64,000 bases of DNA from Algoriphagus sp. PAP.12 (GTDB lineage: Bacteria; Bacteroidota; Bacteroidia; Cytophagales; Cyclobacteriaceae), in the NCBI RefSeq assembly GCF_026652115.1, contig NZ_JAPPSQ010000004.1, forward strand, positions 228,588-292,587. Reading direction: 5' to 3'. The translations under genes were made by a program, and so were the position numbers. Position 1 is the first letter of the stretch. The number at the start of each line of letters is the position of its first letter. Under the pieces are notes generated by a model. It searched no databases. It had not been told where the DNA came from and was given only the letters and a program-made list of their open reading frames with translations. Below are positions 9,429-18,725 of the stretch, piece after piece.

Positions 9429-10754
9429 ATGACCTATTCAAAGCAGTCCTTGCTTTTGGGCCTTGGGCTATTCCTATTGACGGTAAAAGTTCTGGCGCAG
9501 GAGGATGTTCCAAAGTTAGAGGGAACAGTAGGACTTCAAGAAGTACTGGACTATGCCCTAGTACAAAGTCCTACGATCCGACAAGCTCAGATTGATGAGC
9601 AAATCGGAGACCGGGAAATCAAAGCCAATATTGCTGGCTGGTATCCTCAGATTACTGCAAGTGCTGCCGGAGCTTACAATATCAAGCTTCAAACTAGTGC
9701 TATTGGCGATCAGCTGATCACTTTTGGCCAGCCTTACAATTCCAATGTGCTTTTGCAAGTGGACCAGTCACTTTTCAACAGAGATCAACTGTTTGCTTCT
9801 CGTACTTCTAAGTACTACAGAAATCAATTGGAAGAAGTAATCGAAAATGCAAAAATCAACACCATCGTTGATGTAACAAAGGCATTTTATGACATCCTCC
9901 TTTCCGAGGAAGAGCTAAAAATCATAGAAGAGAACCTCCAAAGGCTGGAAAAGCAATACAAGGATGCCAAAACCAGATACGAAACTGGTTTAGTAGACAA
10001 AACAGATTATCAGCGGGCATTTATCACTCTGACCAACTCAAAGAGTAATCGAAACCGAGTGATGAATTCCTTTGATGCCAAGTATTCTTATTTGAAGCAA
10101 TTAATTGGCCATCCTGATAGTTTGAATTTTGAGATAACTTTTGATGTCAAAGGTGCAGTTGAGGATATCGCTCAAGATGCTGCCGATCCATTGATTTTGG
10201 ATAACCGAGTGGAATATCGCTTGATGCAAACTCAGCAGTCTTTGAATGAAATTCAGACTTCGTATGAAAAGTGGAATTACCTGCCACAGCTTTCCGCTTA
10301 TTATCGATACAACTGGATGTATTTCAATCAAAACTTTTCTGATCTATACAATCAGTCCTATCCGACTTCAGCGGTTGGGTTGAACCTATCCATTCCGATT
10401 TTTCAGGGTGGAAAAAGAGTTCATCGGGTGAAAGCAGCCGAGCTTCAAGTGGAGCGTGGGAAAATTGATTTGGAAAACTTGACGAATCAAATCAATACGC
10501 AATATGATGCAGCTTTGGCCTCTTACAATTCCAGCTTGTATGAGTGGGAAACCATCCGTGAAAATATGGAAATGGCAGAAAATGTCTATAACATCATCAA
10601 AATGCAATACGATGAAGGAGTCAAAGCCTATGTGGACCTAGTTGTTGCAGAGACAGACCTTCAAACTGCTCAAATCAATCATATCAATGCATTTTATCAA
10701 GTCTTGCTATCCAAACTGGATTTGGATCAAGCATTGGGCACCATCAACTATTAA
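9429..10754 (+). CDS. TolC family outer-membrane efflux protein
   Basis: The 441-residue product starts with a signal peptide (SLLLGLGLFLLTVKVLAQ). It has the two long coiled-coil OEP repeats of TolC proteins, with phrases such as VVDVTKAFYDILL-like VTKAFYDILLSEEEL, LEKQYKDAKTRYETGLVDKTDYQRA and LSIPIFQGGKRVHRVKAAELQ. A longer frame begins inside the tetR gene, but the signal peptide fixes the start at 9429. It forms the outer-membrane channel of the tripartite pump encoded with the adaptor (21 bases later) and RND permease. Exported drugs or metabolites are not predictable. Confidence 0.92.
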   Translation: MTYSKQSLLLGLGLFLLTVKVLAQEDVPKLEGTVGLQEVLDYALVQSPTIRQAQIDEQIGDREIKANIAGWYPQITASAAGAYNIKLQTSAIGDQLITFGQPYNSNVLLQVDQSLFNRDQLFASRTSKYYRNQLEEVIENAKINTIVDVTKAFYDILLSEEELKIIEENLQRLEKQYKDAKTRYETGLVDKTDYQRAFITLTNSKSNRNRVMNSFDAKYSYLKQLIGHPDSLNFEITFDVKGAVEDIAQDAADPLILDNRVEYRLMQTQQSLNEIQTSYEKWNYLPQLSAYYRYNWMYFNQNFSDLYNQSYPTSAVGLNLSIPIFQGGKRVHRVKAAELQVERGKIDLENLTNQINTQYDAALASYNSSLYEWETIRENMEMAENVYNIIKMQYDEGVKAYVDLVVAETDLQTAQINHINAFYQVLLSKLDLDQALGTINY

Positions 10755-10775
10755 TCTGAAAACTTTCAATATCTC

Positions 10776-11891
10776 ATGAGATCATCTATTACCATTATAT
10801 TCTATGCTGCACTACTTTTTGTAGCCACTTCCTGTGGGCAAAATCAGCAAGCAGCTCAGCAAGCCCCTCCACCGGTTTTGGTTTCTGTAACCAAAGCAGT
10901 TAAAAAATCTGTGACCGGAACGGATGTATATCCTTCTACTGTAGTTCCTTTGAACGAGGTTGAAATCCGTCCTCAAATCAGTGGCTATATCACCAACATC
11001 TATGTGAAAGATGGACAGCAGGTGAAAAGAGGTCAAAAGCTGTATGAAATCGACCGAAGCAAATACGCGGCTTCTTTGCAACAGACCAAAGCGCTTGTTC
11101 AAAGTGCTGAAGCGAATTTAGCTAGAATCGAAAAGGATTATGAGCGATACAAAAGACTCGATGAGGAAGATGCAATTGCAAAGCAAACATTGGATGCAGC
11201 TCATACGGAAGTATTGAATGCACAAGCTCAGTTAACTTCTGCAAAAGCTCAAATGGAATCAGCATCTACAGATTATTCCTATTCTGTTTTGACAGCTCCT
11301 TTTGATGGGACAGTTGGGATTTCCCAAGTAAGACTTGGAGCTCAGGTTTCTCCTGGACAACCGCTTTTGAATACACTTTCTTCCAATGATCCAATGGCTG
11401 TGAACTTTGTGATCAACGAAAAAGAGATTCCAAGATTCAACAAGCTTTTGAGAGCAGAAAACAATCCAGATTCTCTTTTCAGAATCAAGTTTAGTGATGG
11501 AAGCATCTACCCGATCAACGGGACATTCACCACTATCGATAGAGCAGTGGGGAGACAATCAGGGACAATCAACCTAAGAGTAAACTTCCCAAATCCGGAT
11601 GCAGAATTGATTCCAGGAATGACTGTGAACTTGATGGTCTTGAATCAAGACATCGGAGAGCAAGTAGTAATTCCTTACAAATCAGTTTCCGAGCAAATGG
11701 GTGAATACTTTGTCTATATCGTTGGCGCTGAAGAAACTGTGACTCAAAAAGTGGTGGAATTGGGAACTGTATTTGGGGATCAAGTGGTGGTCAGATCAGG
11801 TCTTCAGGGTGGTGAAACTCTCGTGATCGAAGGAATTCAAAAATTGAGAGAAGGAGCAAAAATCACCACTGGAGGAGCTCCACAACAGTAA
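10776..11891 (+). CDS. RND efflux periplasmic adaptor (membrane fusion protein)
   Basis: This is a 371-residue lipoprotein with lipobox VATSC. The order of parts is that of AcrA/MexA proteins: the beta-barrel and lipoyl half (EIRPQISGYITNIYVKDGQQVKRGQKLYEID, split by a coiled-coil hairpin rich in A, Q, E and K), the second lipoyl half (YSVLTAPFDGTVGISQVRLGAQVSPGQPL), then the barrel and membrane-proximal domain. It bridges the TolC-like channel and the RND pump. It is anchored to the inner membrane by lipid and lies between those two genes with gaps of 21 and 25 bases. Confidence 0.93.
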   Translation: MRSSITIIFYAALLFVATSCGQNQQAAQQAPPPVLVSVTKAVKKSVTGTDVYPSTVVPLNEVEIRPQISGYITNIYVKDGQQVKRGQKLYEIDRSKYAASLQQTKALVQSAEANLARIEKDYERYKRLDEEDAIAKQTLDAAHTEVLNAQAQLTSAKAQMESASTDYSYSVLTAPFDGTVGISQVRLGAQVSPGQPLLNTLSSNDPMAVNFVINEKEIPRFNKLLRAENNPDSLFRIKFSDGSIYPINGTFTTIDRAVGRQSGTINLRVNFPNPDAELIPGMTVNLMVLNQDIGEQVVIPYKSVSEQMGEYFVYIVGAEETVTQKVVELGTVFGDQVVVRSGLQGGETLVIEGIQKLREGAKITTGGAPQQ

Positions 11892-11916
11892 TTTTTTACT
11901 AGCAGACTCATACAAT

Positions 11917-14900
11917 ATGATATCAGAAGTATTTATAAAAAGACCGGTTACAGCCATTGTCATCTCAGTAGTACTTGTACTGGTAGGGACATTGGCCTTG
12001 ATTAACCTACCGATCACACAATATCCAGACATCACTCCACCTGTAGTTTCAGTTTCTGCAAACTATACCGGAGCCGATGCGGAAACGGTAGAGCAGACAG
12101 TAGCTACTCCGATAGAGACTCAGATCAACGGTACGCCCGGGATGTCCTATATTTCATCCAACAATACGAGTACGGGACAAATGCAAATGAACGTGACCTT
12201 TGATGTAGGCACGGATGTAAACATTGCCACTTTGGACGTACAAAACCGAGTGAGTATTGCCGAACCCCAGATTCCTGAGGCTGTAAGAAGATTGGGAGTA
12301 ACAGTTCGTAAGAGAAATCCAAGTGTAATGATGGTAGTCAGTATCACTTCTCCGAACAATACGCACGATCCAAGCTTTTTGGCAAACTATACTAACATCT
12401 ATATTAAAGATGCCCTTTTGAGAGTGAAAGGCGTTGGGGATATTACCGCAATTGGTCAGGATTTCAGTATGCGGGTTTGGTTGAAACCAGACAAACTAGC
12501 CCAGTACAATATCTCGGCAAGAGAAGTTTCTGCAGCAATTCAGGAGCAAAACCTTCAGGTTGCTGCGGGTACAGTTGGAGGTAATCCTCAATATGATTCA
12601 CAAACATTTGAATATGCAATCACCGTGAATGGTCGATTGGATACCGAAGAGGAGTTTGGAGACATCGTATTGAGAGCCAATCCTGCTGACGGGTCTATTG
12701 TGTATTTGAGAGATGTGGCCAGAATCGAATTGGGACAATTTGACTACAGTAGATTCTCTACCTTGAATGGTCAGCAAAATGCCATTTTGCTGGTTTACCA
12801 AGCACCAGGAAGTAATGCATTGGAAACTGCTGACGGAGTTTATGCCGCATTGGATGAACTTCAGGCCTCATTCCCTCCGGACATGAAATATGATGTTTCT
12901 TTCGAAGCAATTTCTGTCGTAAAAGTATCCATCAATGAGGTGGTTCACACCTTTATTGAAGCTTTGATCTTGGTAATTTTGGTGGTATTCCTATTCCTGC
13001 AAAGCTGGAGAGCCACATTGGTTCCAGTGTTAGCGATTCCGGTTTCCATCATCGGTACATTTATCTTCTTCCCATTATTGGGCTTTACGGTAAACACGCT
13101 AACCCTATTCGGATTCGTATTGGCGATTGGTATTGTGGTGGATGATGCGATTGTAGTAGTTGAAGCGGTTCAGCACTACATCGATACTCGAAAAATCACT
13201 GCCAAGGAAGCTACCAAACTGGCGATGAAAGACATCACAGCTCCGGTAATTGCGATTGCTTTGATCTTGAGTGCGGTATTTATCCCTGTTGGATTTATCC
13301 CTGGAATCGTAGGTAGAATGTACCAACAGTTCGCGATTACCATTGCGATTTCCGTTTTGATTTCGGCATTCGTGGCTTTGAGTTTGACTCCTGCTTTATG
13401 TTCTCTTTTGCTAAAACCATCTGAGGTAAATGAGCATGGAAAGGGCTTAAACAGATTCTTCTACAAATTCAACTTGTGGTTTGAAAGAACTACACAGAAC
13501 TATTCCAAAGGTGTAAAAGGTGCCATCAAAAGAGCTCCTTTGATGATCATTTTATTGATCTGCATTTTCGCGGGAACATTTGGATTATTCCAAACCAAAC
13601 CAACTGGATTCCTTCCTACAGAAGATGAAGGACGATTGTATATCTCATTAGAATTACCTGAAGGTTCTTCCAGTAGTAGAACCCGTGAGGTCATGAGCGA
13701 AATGAGTGATATTCTGACTTCTACCGATGGAATCAAAAATGCAACCGGAATCGGTGGATTGAACGTGATCAACTTCTCATTCAAATCCAATTCTGCAACC
13801 TTCTTTATCCAGATGGATCCTTGGGATGAAAGACAGGAACCTTCCCAGCAGCTTTATGGAATCATGGCGCAGCTTAACCAACGGTTTGCTCAGATTCCTG
13901 AGGCAAGAATCGTGGTAGTTCCACCTCCTGCGATCCCTGGTTTAGGTTCGACAGGTGGATTCAGCTTTATGTTGGAGCAAAGAGGAACAGGCTCAGTACA
14001 AGACTTAGAAAGTGTCATGGGACAATTCCTAATGGCTGCCAACCAAAGACCTGAAATCGCCATGGCTTACTCTTTCTTCAATGCCAAAACTCCTGGATAC
14101 CATGTCGTGGTTGATCGAGAAAAAGCCAAAAAATTGGGCGTTCCTTTGACCGAAGTATTTACCACCATGTCCAATTACATGGGTAGTGCCTATGTCAATG
14201 ACTTCACGAAATACGGACGTAATTTCCGTGTGGTAGCTCAAGCTGACACCGCATACCGTGCAAGCATTGAGGAAATGGAGCAATACTATGTAATGAGTTC
14301 AGCTGGTGAAGCGGTTCCATTAAGTGCATTGATTAGCTATGAAGTGGTGGACAATGCTGCAGTGATTTCCCACTACAACTTGTTCCGTTCTGCAGAAATC
14401 AATGGTAATGCCGCTCCGGGCTACTCTTCCGGTCAGGCTTTGGAAGCACTACAAGAAGTAGCTGCTGAAGTGCTTCCAGCGGGATATGGGTATGATTTCT
14501 CAGGATTGAGCCGTGAGGAACTTTCTTCTGGAAACGCAACCATCTTGATTTTCTCCTTGGCGATTATCTTGGTTTCACTACTATTGGCATCCTTGTACGA
14601 AAGCTGGTCTGTACCATTCTCCGTACTCTTGGCTCTTCCATTAGGTGCATTTGGTGCGATTGTAGCCTTGCACTTCCTACCTAAGTTGGACAATAACATC
14701 TATGCCCAGATTGGTTTGGTGACTTTGATTGGTTTGGCTGCGAAAAATGCCATTTTGATCGTGGAATTTGCCAAAGAAAGGGTAGATCGCGGTATGCCCC
14801 TATTGGCAGCAACAATTGATGCAGTGAAACTTCGTTTGAGACCGATTATTATGACCTCATTGGCCTTTATCCTAGGGGTATTGCCACTGGCCCTTTCCAA

Positions 14901-15096
14901 TGGTGCGGGAGCTGTCGCAAGACAAACCATCGGTTGGACCGTAATCGGCGGTATGCTTGCTGCGACCTTCTTGGCCATCTTCTTTGTACCAGTACTCTAT
15001 GTGATCATCACTAAGATTGCTTACGGCAAAAAAGGATTGGCTGAACTAGAAGCAAACTACGTTCCTCAAGAAGGTGATGGAGGACATGGACATTAA
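11917..15096 (+). CDS. RND efflux permease, HAE1/AcrB family
   Basis: At 1059 residues the length fits AcrB. The N-terminus (FIKRPVTAIVISVVLVLVGTLALINLPITQYPDITPP) is diagnostic of the HAE1 branch. The proton-relay aspartate pair is present in TM4 (GIVVDDAIVVVEAV), and the TM10 lysine in GLAAKNAILIVEFAKE. Two large periplasmic porter loops follow TM1 and TM7 as expected. It is a proton-driven multidrug pump working with the upstream adaptor and TolC protein. It ends the operon, with a strong terminator starting about 25 bases after the stop. Confidence 0.95.
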   Translation: MISEVFIKRPVTAIVISVVLVLVGTLALINLPITQYPDITPPVVSVSANYTGADAETVEQTVATPIETQINGTPGMSYISSNNTSTGQMQMNVTFDVGTDVNIATLDVQNRVSIAEPQIPEAVRRLGVTVRKRNPSVMMVVSITSPNNTHDPSFLANYTNIYIKDALLRVKGVGDITAIGQDFSMRVWLKPDKLAQYNISAREVSAAIQEQNLQVAAGTVGGNPQYDSQTFEYAITVNGRLDTEEEFGDIVLRANPADGSIVYLRDVARIELGQFDYSRFSTLNGQQNAILLVYQAPGSNALETADGVYAALDELQASFPPDMKYDVSFEAISVVKVSINEVVHTFIEALILVILVVFLFLQSWRATLVPVLAIPVSIIGTFIFFPLLGFTVNTLTLFGFVLAIGIVVDDAIVVVEAVQHYIDTRKITAKEATKLAMKDITAPVIAIALILSAVFIPVGFIPGIVGRMYQQFAITIAISVLISAFVALSLTPALCSLLLKPSEVNEHGKGLNRFFYKFNLWFERTTQNYSKGVKGAIKRAPLMIILLICIFAGTFGLFQTKPTGFLPTEDEGRLYISLELPEGSSSSRTREVMSEMSDILTSTDGIKNATGIGGLNVINFSFKSNSATFFIQMDPWDERQEPSQQLYGIMAQLNQRFAQIPEARIVVVPPPAIPGLGSTGGFSFMLEQRGTGSVQDLESVMGQFLMAANQRPEIAMAYSFFNAKTPGYHVVVDREKAKKLGVPLTEVFTTMSNYMGSAYVNDFTKYGRNFRVVAQADTAYRASIEEMEQYYVMSSAGEAVPLSALISYEVVDNAAVISHYNLFRSAEINGNAAPGYSSGQALEALQEVAAEVLPAGYGYDFSGLSREELSSGNATILIFSLAIILVSLLLASLYESWSVPFSVLLALPLGAFGAIVALHFLPKLDNNIYAQIGLVTLIGLAAKNAILIVEFAKERVDRGMPLLAATIDAVKLRLRPIIMTSLAFILGVLPLALSNGAGAVARQTIGWTVIGGMLAATFLAIFFVPVLYVIITKIAYGKKGLAELEANYVPQEGDGGHGH

Positions 15097-15120
15097 ATAA
15101 ATAGACTTGCGATATATCTA

Positions 15121-15149
15121 AAAAGCCGGCCTTTGGGTCGGTTTTTTTT
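15121..15149 (+). terminator. Rho-independent terminator of the efflux operon
   Basis: A GC-rich hairpin (AAAAGCCGGCC, short loop, GGGTCGGTTTT, with wobble pairs) is followed by a run of T. It lies 24 bases after the RND permease stop codon. Confidence 0.85.
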
Positions 15150-15256
15150 GTTTAGGCCCTTCCCATTTCAAAACCAATTCATTTCAGGATTATTTGGACA
15201 AAATTCAAAATTGCCCTAACTAGACCATTGCATTTTCAAACCAGCCTTCAACCGAT

Positions 15257-16435
15257 TTGAATTCACAAAAGCCCACTACCCAAAGTCAAAGAATTGTATT
15301 ACTGGATATTTATCGTGGTTTTGCCATTCTGGGGATTTTTGTAGTCAATATCGGAGCGATGAATTCTTCCTATTTTTCTCAAGAGGTATTTGCGGCACAG
15401 TGGACTTCTCCTTTGGACCAGATTGTTGAGCTGATTCTCCAGCTGTTTTTTTACACCAAGTTCTTTCCGATTTTCTCCCTCCTTTTCGGTTTGGGGATTT
15501 CCATGCAGGCCATCAGACTTTCAGAAAAAGGACTATTGAATTTCTCCTTTTTTAGAAGAAGAATGGGATTCCTGTTTTTGATTGGACTACTTCATATCAC
15601 CTTCCTCTTTTCTGGAGATGTCCTGAATATCTATGCAATCTTAGGGTTATTAATTACGATATTGATCAATAAGTCCAACAAGCTCATTCTTACCTTGGCT
15701 TTCATATTCCTCCTTTTTCCCTATTATGATCAGGTTTTGGGTGGAATTTTAGGTTTTTTGGACTTTGACCCAGGAATATTCCTCGCGGACTATACTCCTC
15801 AAAAAGTCAATGAAATAATCCGCTTTGGAAGCTATGTCGACTCCATCAAATTTCGCTGGCTGGAGTATATGTACAATATCCCTTTGCTCTTTGGATTCTT
15901 TGCACCTATGGCTTTGGCGATGTTTTTACTGGGGCTTTATTTAGGCAAAAACAAGATCTATGAGAAGCTGGATTCTTATATCTTTCAGATTAGGAAACCG
16001 ATGCTTTGGATTACTCTTTTTACTTGTCTTTATAGACTCTTATTTCTTTTTGTTTTCACAGGTTGGGATATCTATCGAACTGAGGTAGGCAGAACCGTTT
16101 TCATCAAGTTGATGGTGTTATCTGACATCCAGTTTGGAATATTTTATCTCTGGTTGCTCGGTTGGGTTTGGTATCATACCCATTGGCAAAAAATCCTCAG
16201 CCCTCTCCAATACGTCGGTAGGATGGCATTAACAAATTACATTTTCCAAAGTCTAGTGGGATTGGTACTCTTCTCTTCAGTTGGATTTGGACTTTATGAA
16301 TCTATGAGTCCTTTCCAAACTCTAGCCACTGCATTTGGGATATTCATCTTTCAGATATTTCTCAGCAAAATCTGGTTTAACTATTTCAAATCTGGCCCCT
16401 TGGAATGGATTTGGAGGAAGTTTACATACAGGTAA
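15257..16435 (+). CDS. DUF418 family membrane protein
   Basis: This 392-residue protein has about eight to ten hydrophobic segments. It starts with the family phrase RIVLLDIYRGFAILGIFVVNI and ends with a DUF418-type C-terminal half (LQYVGRMALTNYIFQSLVG and a late hydrophobic pair). DUF418 proteins are integral membrane proteins of unknown function, related to acyltransferase-3-like membrane proteins. The start is a TTG. No ATG lies in frame before residue 35 or so, and the RxxxLDxxRG motif requires this upstream start. It appears monocistronic. Confidence 0.8.
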   Translation: MNSQKPTTQSQRIVLLDIYRGFAILGIFVVNIGAMNSSYFSQEVFAAQWTSPLDQIVELILQLFFYTKFFPIFSLLFGLGISMQAIRLSEKGLLNFSFFRRRMGFLFLIGLLHITFLFSGDVLNIYAILGLLITILINKSNKLILTLAFIFLLFPYYDQVLGGILGFLDFDPGIFLADYTPQKVNEIIRFGSYVDSIKFRWLEYMYNIPLLFGFFAPMALAMFLLGLYLGKNKIYEKLDSYIFQIRKPMLWITLFTCLYRLLFLFVFTGWDIYRTEVGRTVFIKLMVLSDIQFGIFYLWLLGWVWYHTHWQKILSPLQYVGRMALTNYIFQSLVGLVLFSSVGFGLYESMSPFQTLATAFGIFIFQIFLSKIWFNYFKSGPLEWIWRKFTYR

Positions 16436-16490
16436 CCTTAATTAAAAGAAAATATATTTTTAAGTATTTGATCTGAAAAAACAAAAAAAA

Positions 16491-16512
16491 AGCCGATCAT
16501 TTCTGATCGGCT
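16491..16512 (-). terminator. Terminator facing left, probably the former initiator-tRNA terminator
   Basis: A nine-pair hairpin (AGCCGATCA, loop of four, TGATCGGCT) is followed, on the minus strand, by a run of nine T. No minus-strand gene ends here now. However, a 15-base copy of the initiator tRNA 3' end begins four bases to its right, in the minus orientation. At tRNA-Phe (58634-58706) the gene is likewise followed within a few bases by such a hairpin. Confidence 0.8.
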
Positions 16513-16515
16513 TCG

Positions 16516-16530
16516 TAGTAGCGGGAACAG
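16516..16530. repeat. Left direct repeat (att-like) matching the tRNA-fMet 3' end
   Basis: tagtagcgggaacag is identical to 18761-18775, which covers the last 12 bases of the initiator tRNA and three bases beyond. The sequence diverges immediately on both sides. This is the pattern left when an element integrates at a tRNA 3' end. Confidence 0.75.
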
Positions 16531-16591
16531 TGCTACAAAATCCTATTGTTTTTCAGCTACTTATAAGAAAAGGGGGGACAAAAAGGGGGAC

Positions 16592-16778
16592 AGGTTCATT
16601 TTGCTTTTACATTTTTAAATTTATTTGAATTGAACCATTTCGAACCTCTCAAAACATGTGTTTAATCGCCATATAAACACTTTTTATGTTTATGGTTTTT
16701 GAATGATCTTTTTTCTTTTTGATGTAAAATCAGAAAACGAACCTATTTTAAGTAAGGTCAAAATTAGAAAATGAACCT
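16592..16778. repeat. GAACCT repeats in the island's left non-coding region
   Basis: AGGTTCATTTT at 16592-16602 is the exact inverse of AAAATGAACCT at 16768-16778. A third copy with one difference (AAAACGAACCT) lies at about 16734-16744 in the same direction as the second. The remainder of this stretch is AT-rich with no credible gene. Confidence 0.5.
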
Positions 16779-16859
16779 TTAATTTTCCTGTTAATTTGAA
16801 GGTATTTGAGTTGTCTCAGGATTGAAATAATTTAAATGGTTTAGAGTCTCACTTTAGCC

Positions 16860-16909
16860 TCGTACAATTCGTACGGTACGAGGGGTACGAGCTGTACGAA
16901 TAGTACGAG
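16860..16909. repeat. Iteron-like GTACGA array with 9-base period
   Basis: GTAC occurs six times, starting at 16862, 16871, 16876, 16885, 16894 and 16903. The four right-hand copies are direct GTACGA units exactly nine bases apart. The two left-hand copies are in the TCGTAC orientation, also nine apart, so the array is a mirrored cluster around 16875. No coding frame explains the period. It may be a binding array for a DNA-binding protein. Confidence 0.7.
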
Positions 16910-16989
16910 TGATGCATTTTCTTTTTGCTGTTTGAATCAAATTTTATAGTCTCAAGTCTAATCCAATTGTATTGCCTTAATCTTTCACT

Positions 16990-17010
16990 TTGTGCACACT
17001 GTGTGCACAA
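16990..17010. repeat. Paired TGTGCACA palindromes
   Basis: Two copies of the self-complementary octamer TGTGCACA (16991-16998 and 17002-17009) are separated by three bases. Together they form a larger perfect inverted repeat of ten-base arms around 17000. The centre-to-centre distance is 11 bases, about one helical turn, as for cooperative dimer binding. Confidence 0.65.
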
Positions 17011-17067
17011 TTCGGTAGTTTACATAGATGAGCTATATCTACTCCCGTATTTTAAGATTCACGACAG

Positions 17068-17142
17068 AATTTCAATTTTCGTGACAATAAATTGTCGTAA
17101 AAATAGTTTTACGACAAAATAGAGTTATAATTGTCGCAAAAT
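17068..17142 (+). promoter_or_regulatory. TTGTCG repeat cluster upstream of the Fic gene
   Basis: ATTGTCGTAAAA (17091-17102), its inverse TTTTACGACAA (17107-17117) and a direct variant ATTGTCGCAAAA (17130-17141) stand within 52 bases. Weaker copies (TTCACGACA and TTTTCGTGACAA) lie just upstream. The last copy ends 13 bases before the Fic ATG. It looks like an operator, possibly read by the winged-helix part of the Fic protein itself. Confidence 0.55.
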
Positions 17143-17154
17143 AGATTCTTAACC

Positions 17155-18528
17155 ATGAACAAACAAGAAGAGCTTGATAATATTCTATTTGCATTGAGAT
17201 CCTTTTTTAATGGAGCAAGTCTAGAAGAATTGAATAAAGCACTCACTATTTCTGTAGAAAGACGAACCCTACAAAGAAGGTTAAAGAAACTCAAAGAAGA
17301 CAACCTCATTTATACCGAAGGCGGGTCCCATGCTACCCGATATTTTTTGAAGGATACAGCTGCATCTCAATCCCAGATTGCAACAAAGGAAGTCTCTTCA
17401 ACGCCTCTCCCTCTTTCACCAGAAGGCAAAGACGTTTGGGCTTTGGTCTCCCGTCCTGAAGTGCTAAGAAACCCCGTCGGTTACGAACGGGATTTTTTGG
17501 AAAGTTACCGTCCCAACATCGACGGCTATCTCAGCAAAGAAGAAAAACAAAAACTGGCAGAATGGGGAAAAACAAGGAATGAGGAACGACCGGCTGGAAC
17601 CTATGCCAGAGAAATATTGAATCGTTTGTTGATCGACCTTTCCTGGAATTCAAGTAGACTGGAAGGCAACACCTATTCCTTGTTGGATACAGAGATGTTA
17701 ATCCATGACGGAAAAACCCCCTCGAATAAATCTCCAATGGAAACGCAGATGATTCTCAACCACAAGGAAGCTATTGAATTTTTGGTAGAATCGTCTAATG
17801 AGGTAGGCTTTAATCGCTATACTTTTCTCAATCTACATGCCCTGCTTTCAAACAACTTATTACCAAATCCGGCTGCATCCGGCAGGCTTAGAACATTTGG
17901 CGTGGGAATCACCAATTCGGTATTTACTCCGTTGGGAATTCCACAACTCATCGAAGAATCTTTTGACCTAATACTGGCGAAGGCAAGCCAAATCCAAAAT
18001 CCATTTGAGCAAGCTTTTTTTGTATTGGTTCAGCTTCCTTATCTCCAACCATTTGATGATGTCAATAAGCGAGTATCCAGATTGGCTGCCAATATTCCAT
18101 TAAACAGACATAACCTTGCCCCTCTTTCATTTATAGATGTACCGGAAGAAAGCTATATCAAAGGAATGCTCGGCATTTATGAATTAAACCGTATCGAGTT
18201 ATTCAAAGATGTTTTTTTGTGGGCCTATGAGCGGTCAGCCTTAAGGTATGCAGCAATTCGCCAATCTCTTGGGGAGCCAGATCCTTTCAGAATGAAATAC
18301 CGAGAAGAAATACGTGGGATCGTCAGTATTATCATACGCAATGCAATGGATAAAGAAGCAGCATCCGAAGCAATAAATTCTGAAGTCAAAAAATTACCAG
18401 AACCAGATCAATCCAGGTTCACTGAAGTAGTGGAAACAGAACTACTTGGATTACATGAAGGTAATTTTGTTCGCTATCGAATAAAGCCGTCTGAGTTTAC
18501 AGCATGGAAAAAGAAATGGGATTCTTAG
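17155..18528 (+). CDS. Fic family protein with N-terminal winged helix and altered Fic motif
   Basis: This 457-residue protein has three visible parts. Residues 1-66 look like a winged-helix DNA-binding domain (TLQRRLKKLKEDNLIYTEGG). The Fic domain follows, with an N-terminal inhibitory-type helix S166-SRL-E170-G171. The usual HxFxDGN(G/K)R motif reads QPFDDVNKR at residues 298-306, so the catalytic histidine is glutamine and the glycine is valine. The C-terminal part is helical. An AMPylation reaction would normally need the histidine, so the activity may be lost or different. The ATG start is preferred over an upstream TTG that lies inside the operator repeats. It is the only gene in the tRNA-fMet island and could be a toxin-like or regulatory protein. 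Confidence 0.85.
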   Translation: MNKQEELDNILFALRSFFNGASLEELNKALTISVERRTLQRRLKKLKEDNLIYTEGGSHATRYFLKDTAASQSQIATKEVSSTPLPLSPEGKDVWALVSRPEVLRNPVGYERDFLESYRPNIDGYLSKEEKQKLAEWGKTRNEERPAGTYAREILNRLLIDLSWNSSRLEGNTYSLLDTEMLIHDGKTPSNKSPMETQMILNHKEAIEFLVESSNEVGFNRYTFLNLHALLSNNLLPNPAASGRLRTFGVGITNSVFTPLGIPQLIEESFDLILAKASQIQNPFEQAFFVLVQLPYLQPFDDVNKRVSRLAANIPLNRHNLAPLSFIDVPEESYIKGMLGIYELNRIELFKDVFLWAYERSALRYAAIRQSLGEPDPFRMKYREEIRGIVSIIIRNAMDKEAASEAINSEVKKLPEPDQSRFTEVVETELLGLHEGNFVRYRIKPSEFTAWKKKWDS

Positions 18529-18725
18529 AAAAAAGAAATCAAAAAGAAAAAATAGCCAAGTCTGTTAGTCTCTCTCCTCAACATCTTGAATCCAATCGTG
18601 CATAATCAGCTAAATCTCAGGTGAACAATCAAAAATGGGACAAGAAGGAGGACAGATTTGCGGACAATTCGAATCAAACGAAATCGATTTGAATCAACAA
18701 CCTGCAACACAACGCCTATAAAACA

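Noticed and set aside
16860..16909. CRISPR array
   Set aside because: The units are only nine bases long with no spacers and lie without cas genes.
16925..17122. 65-codon frame in the island's left region
   Set aside because: It runs through the palindromes and operator repeats and has an unlikely mix of C, S, L and Y.
16600..17150. Integrase or transposase remnant in the island
   Set aside because: I looked for tyrosine-recombinase motifs in all frames but saw none; the DNA is non-coding.
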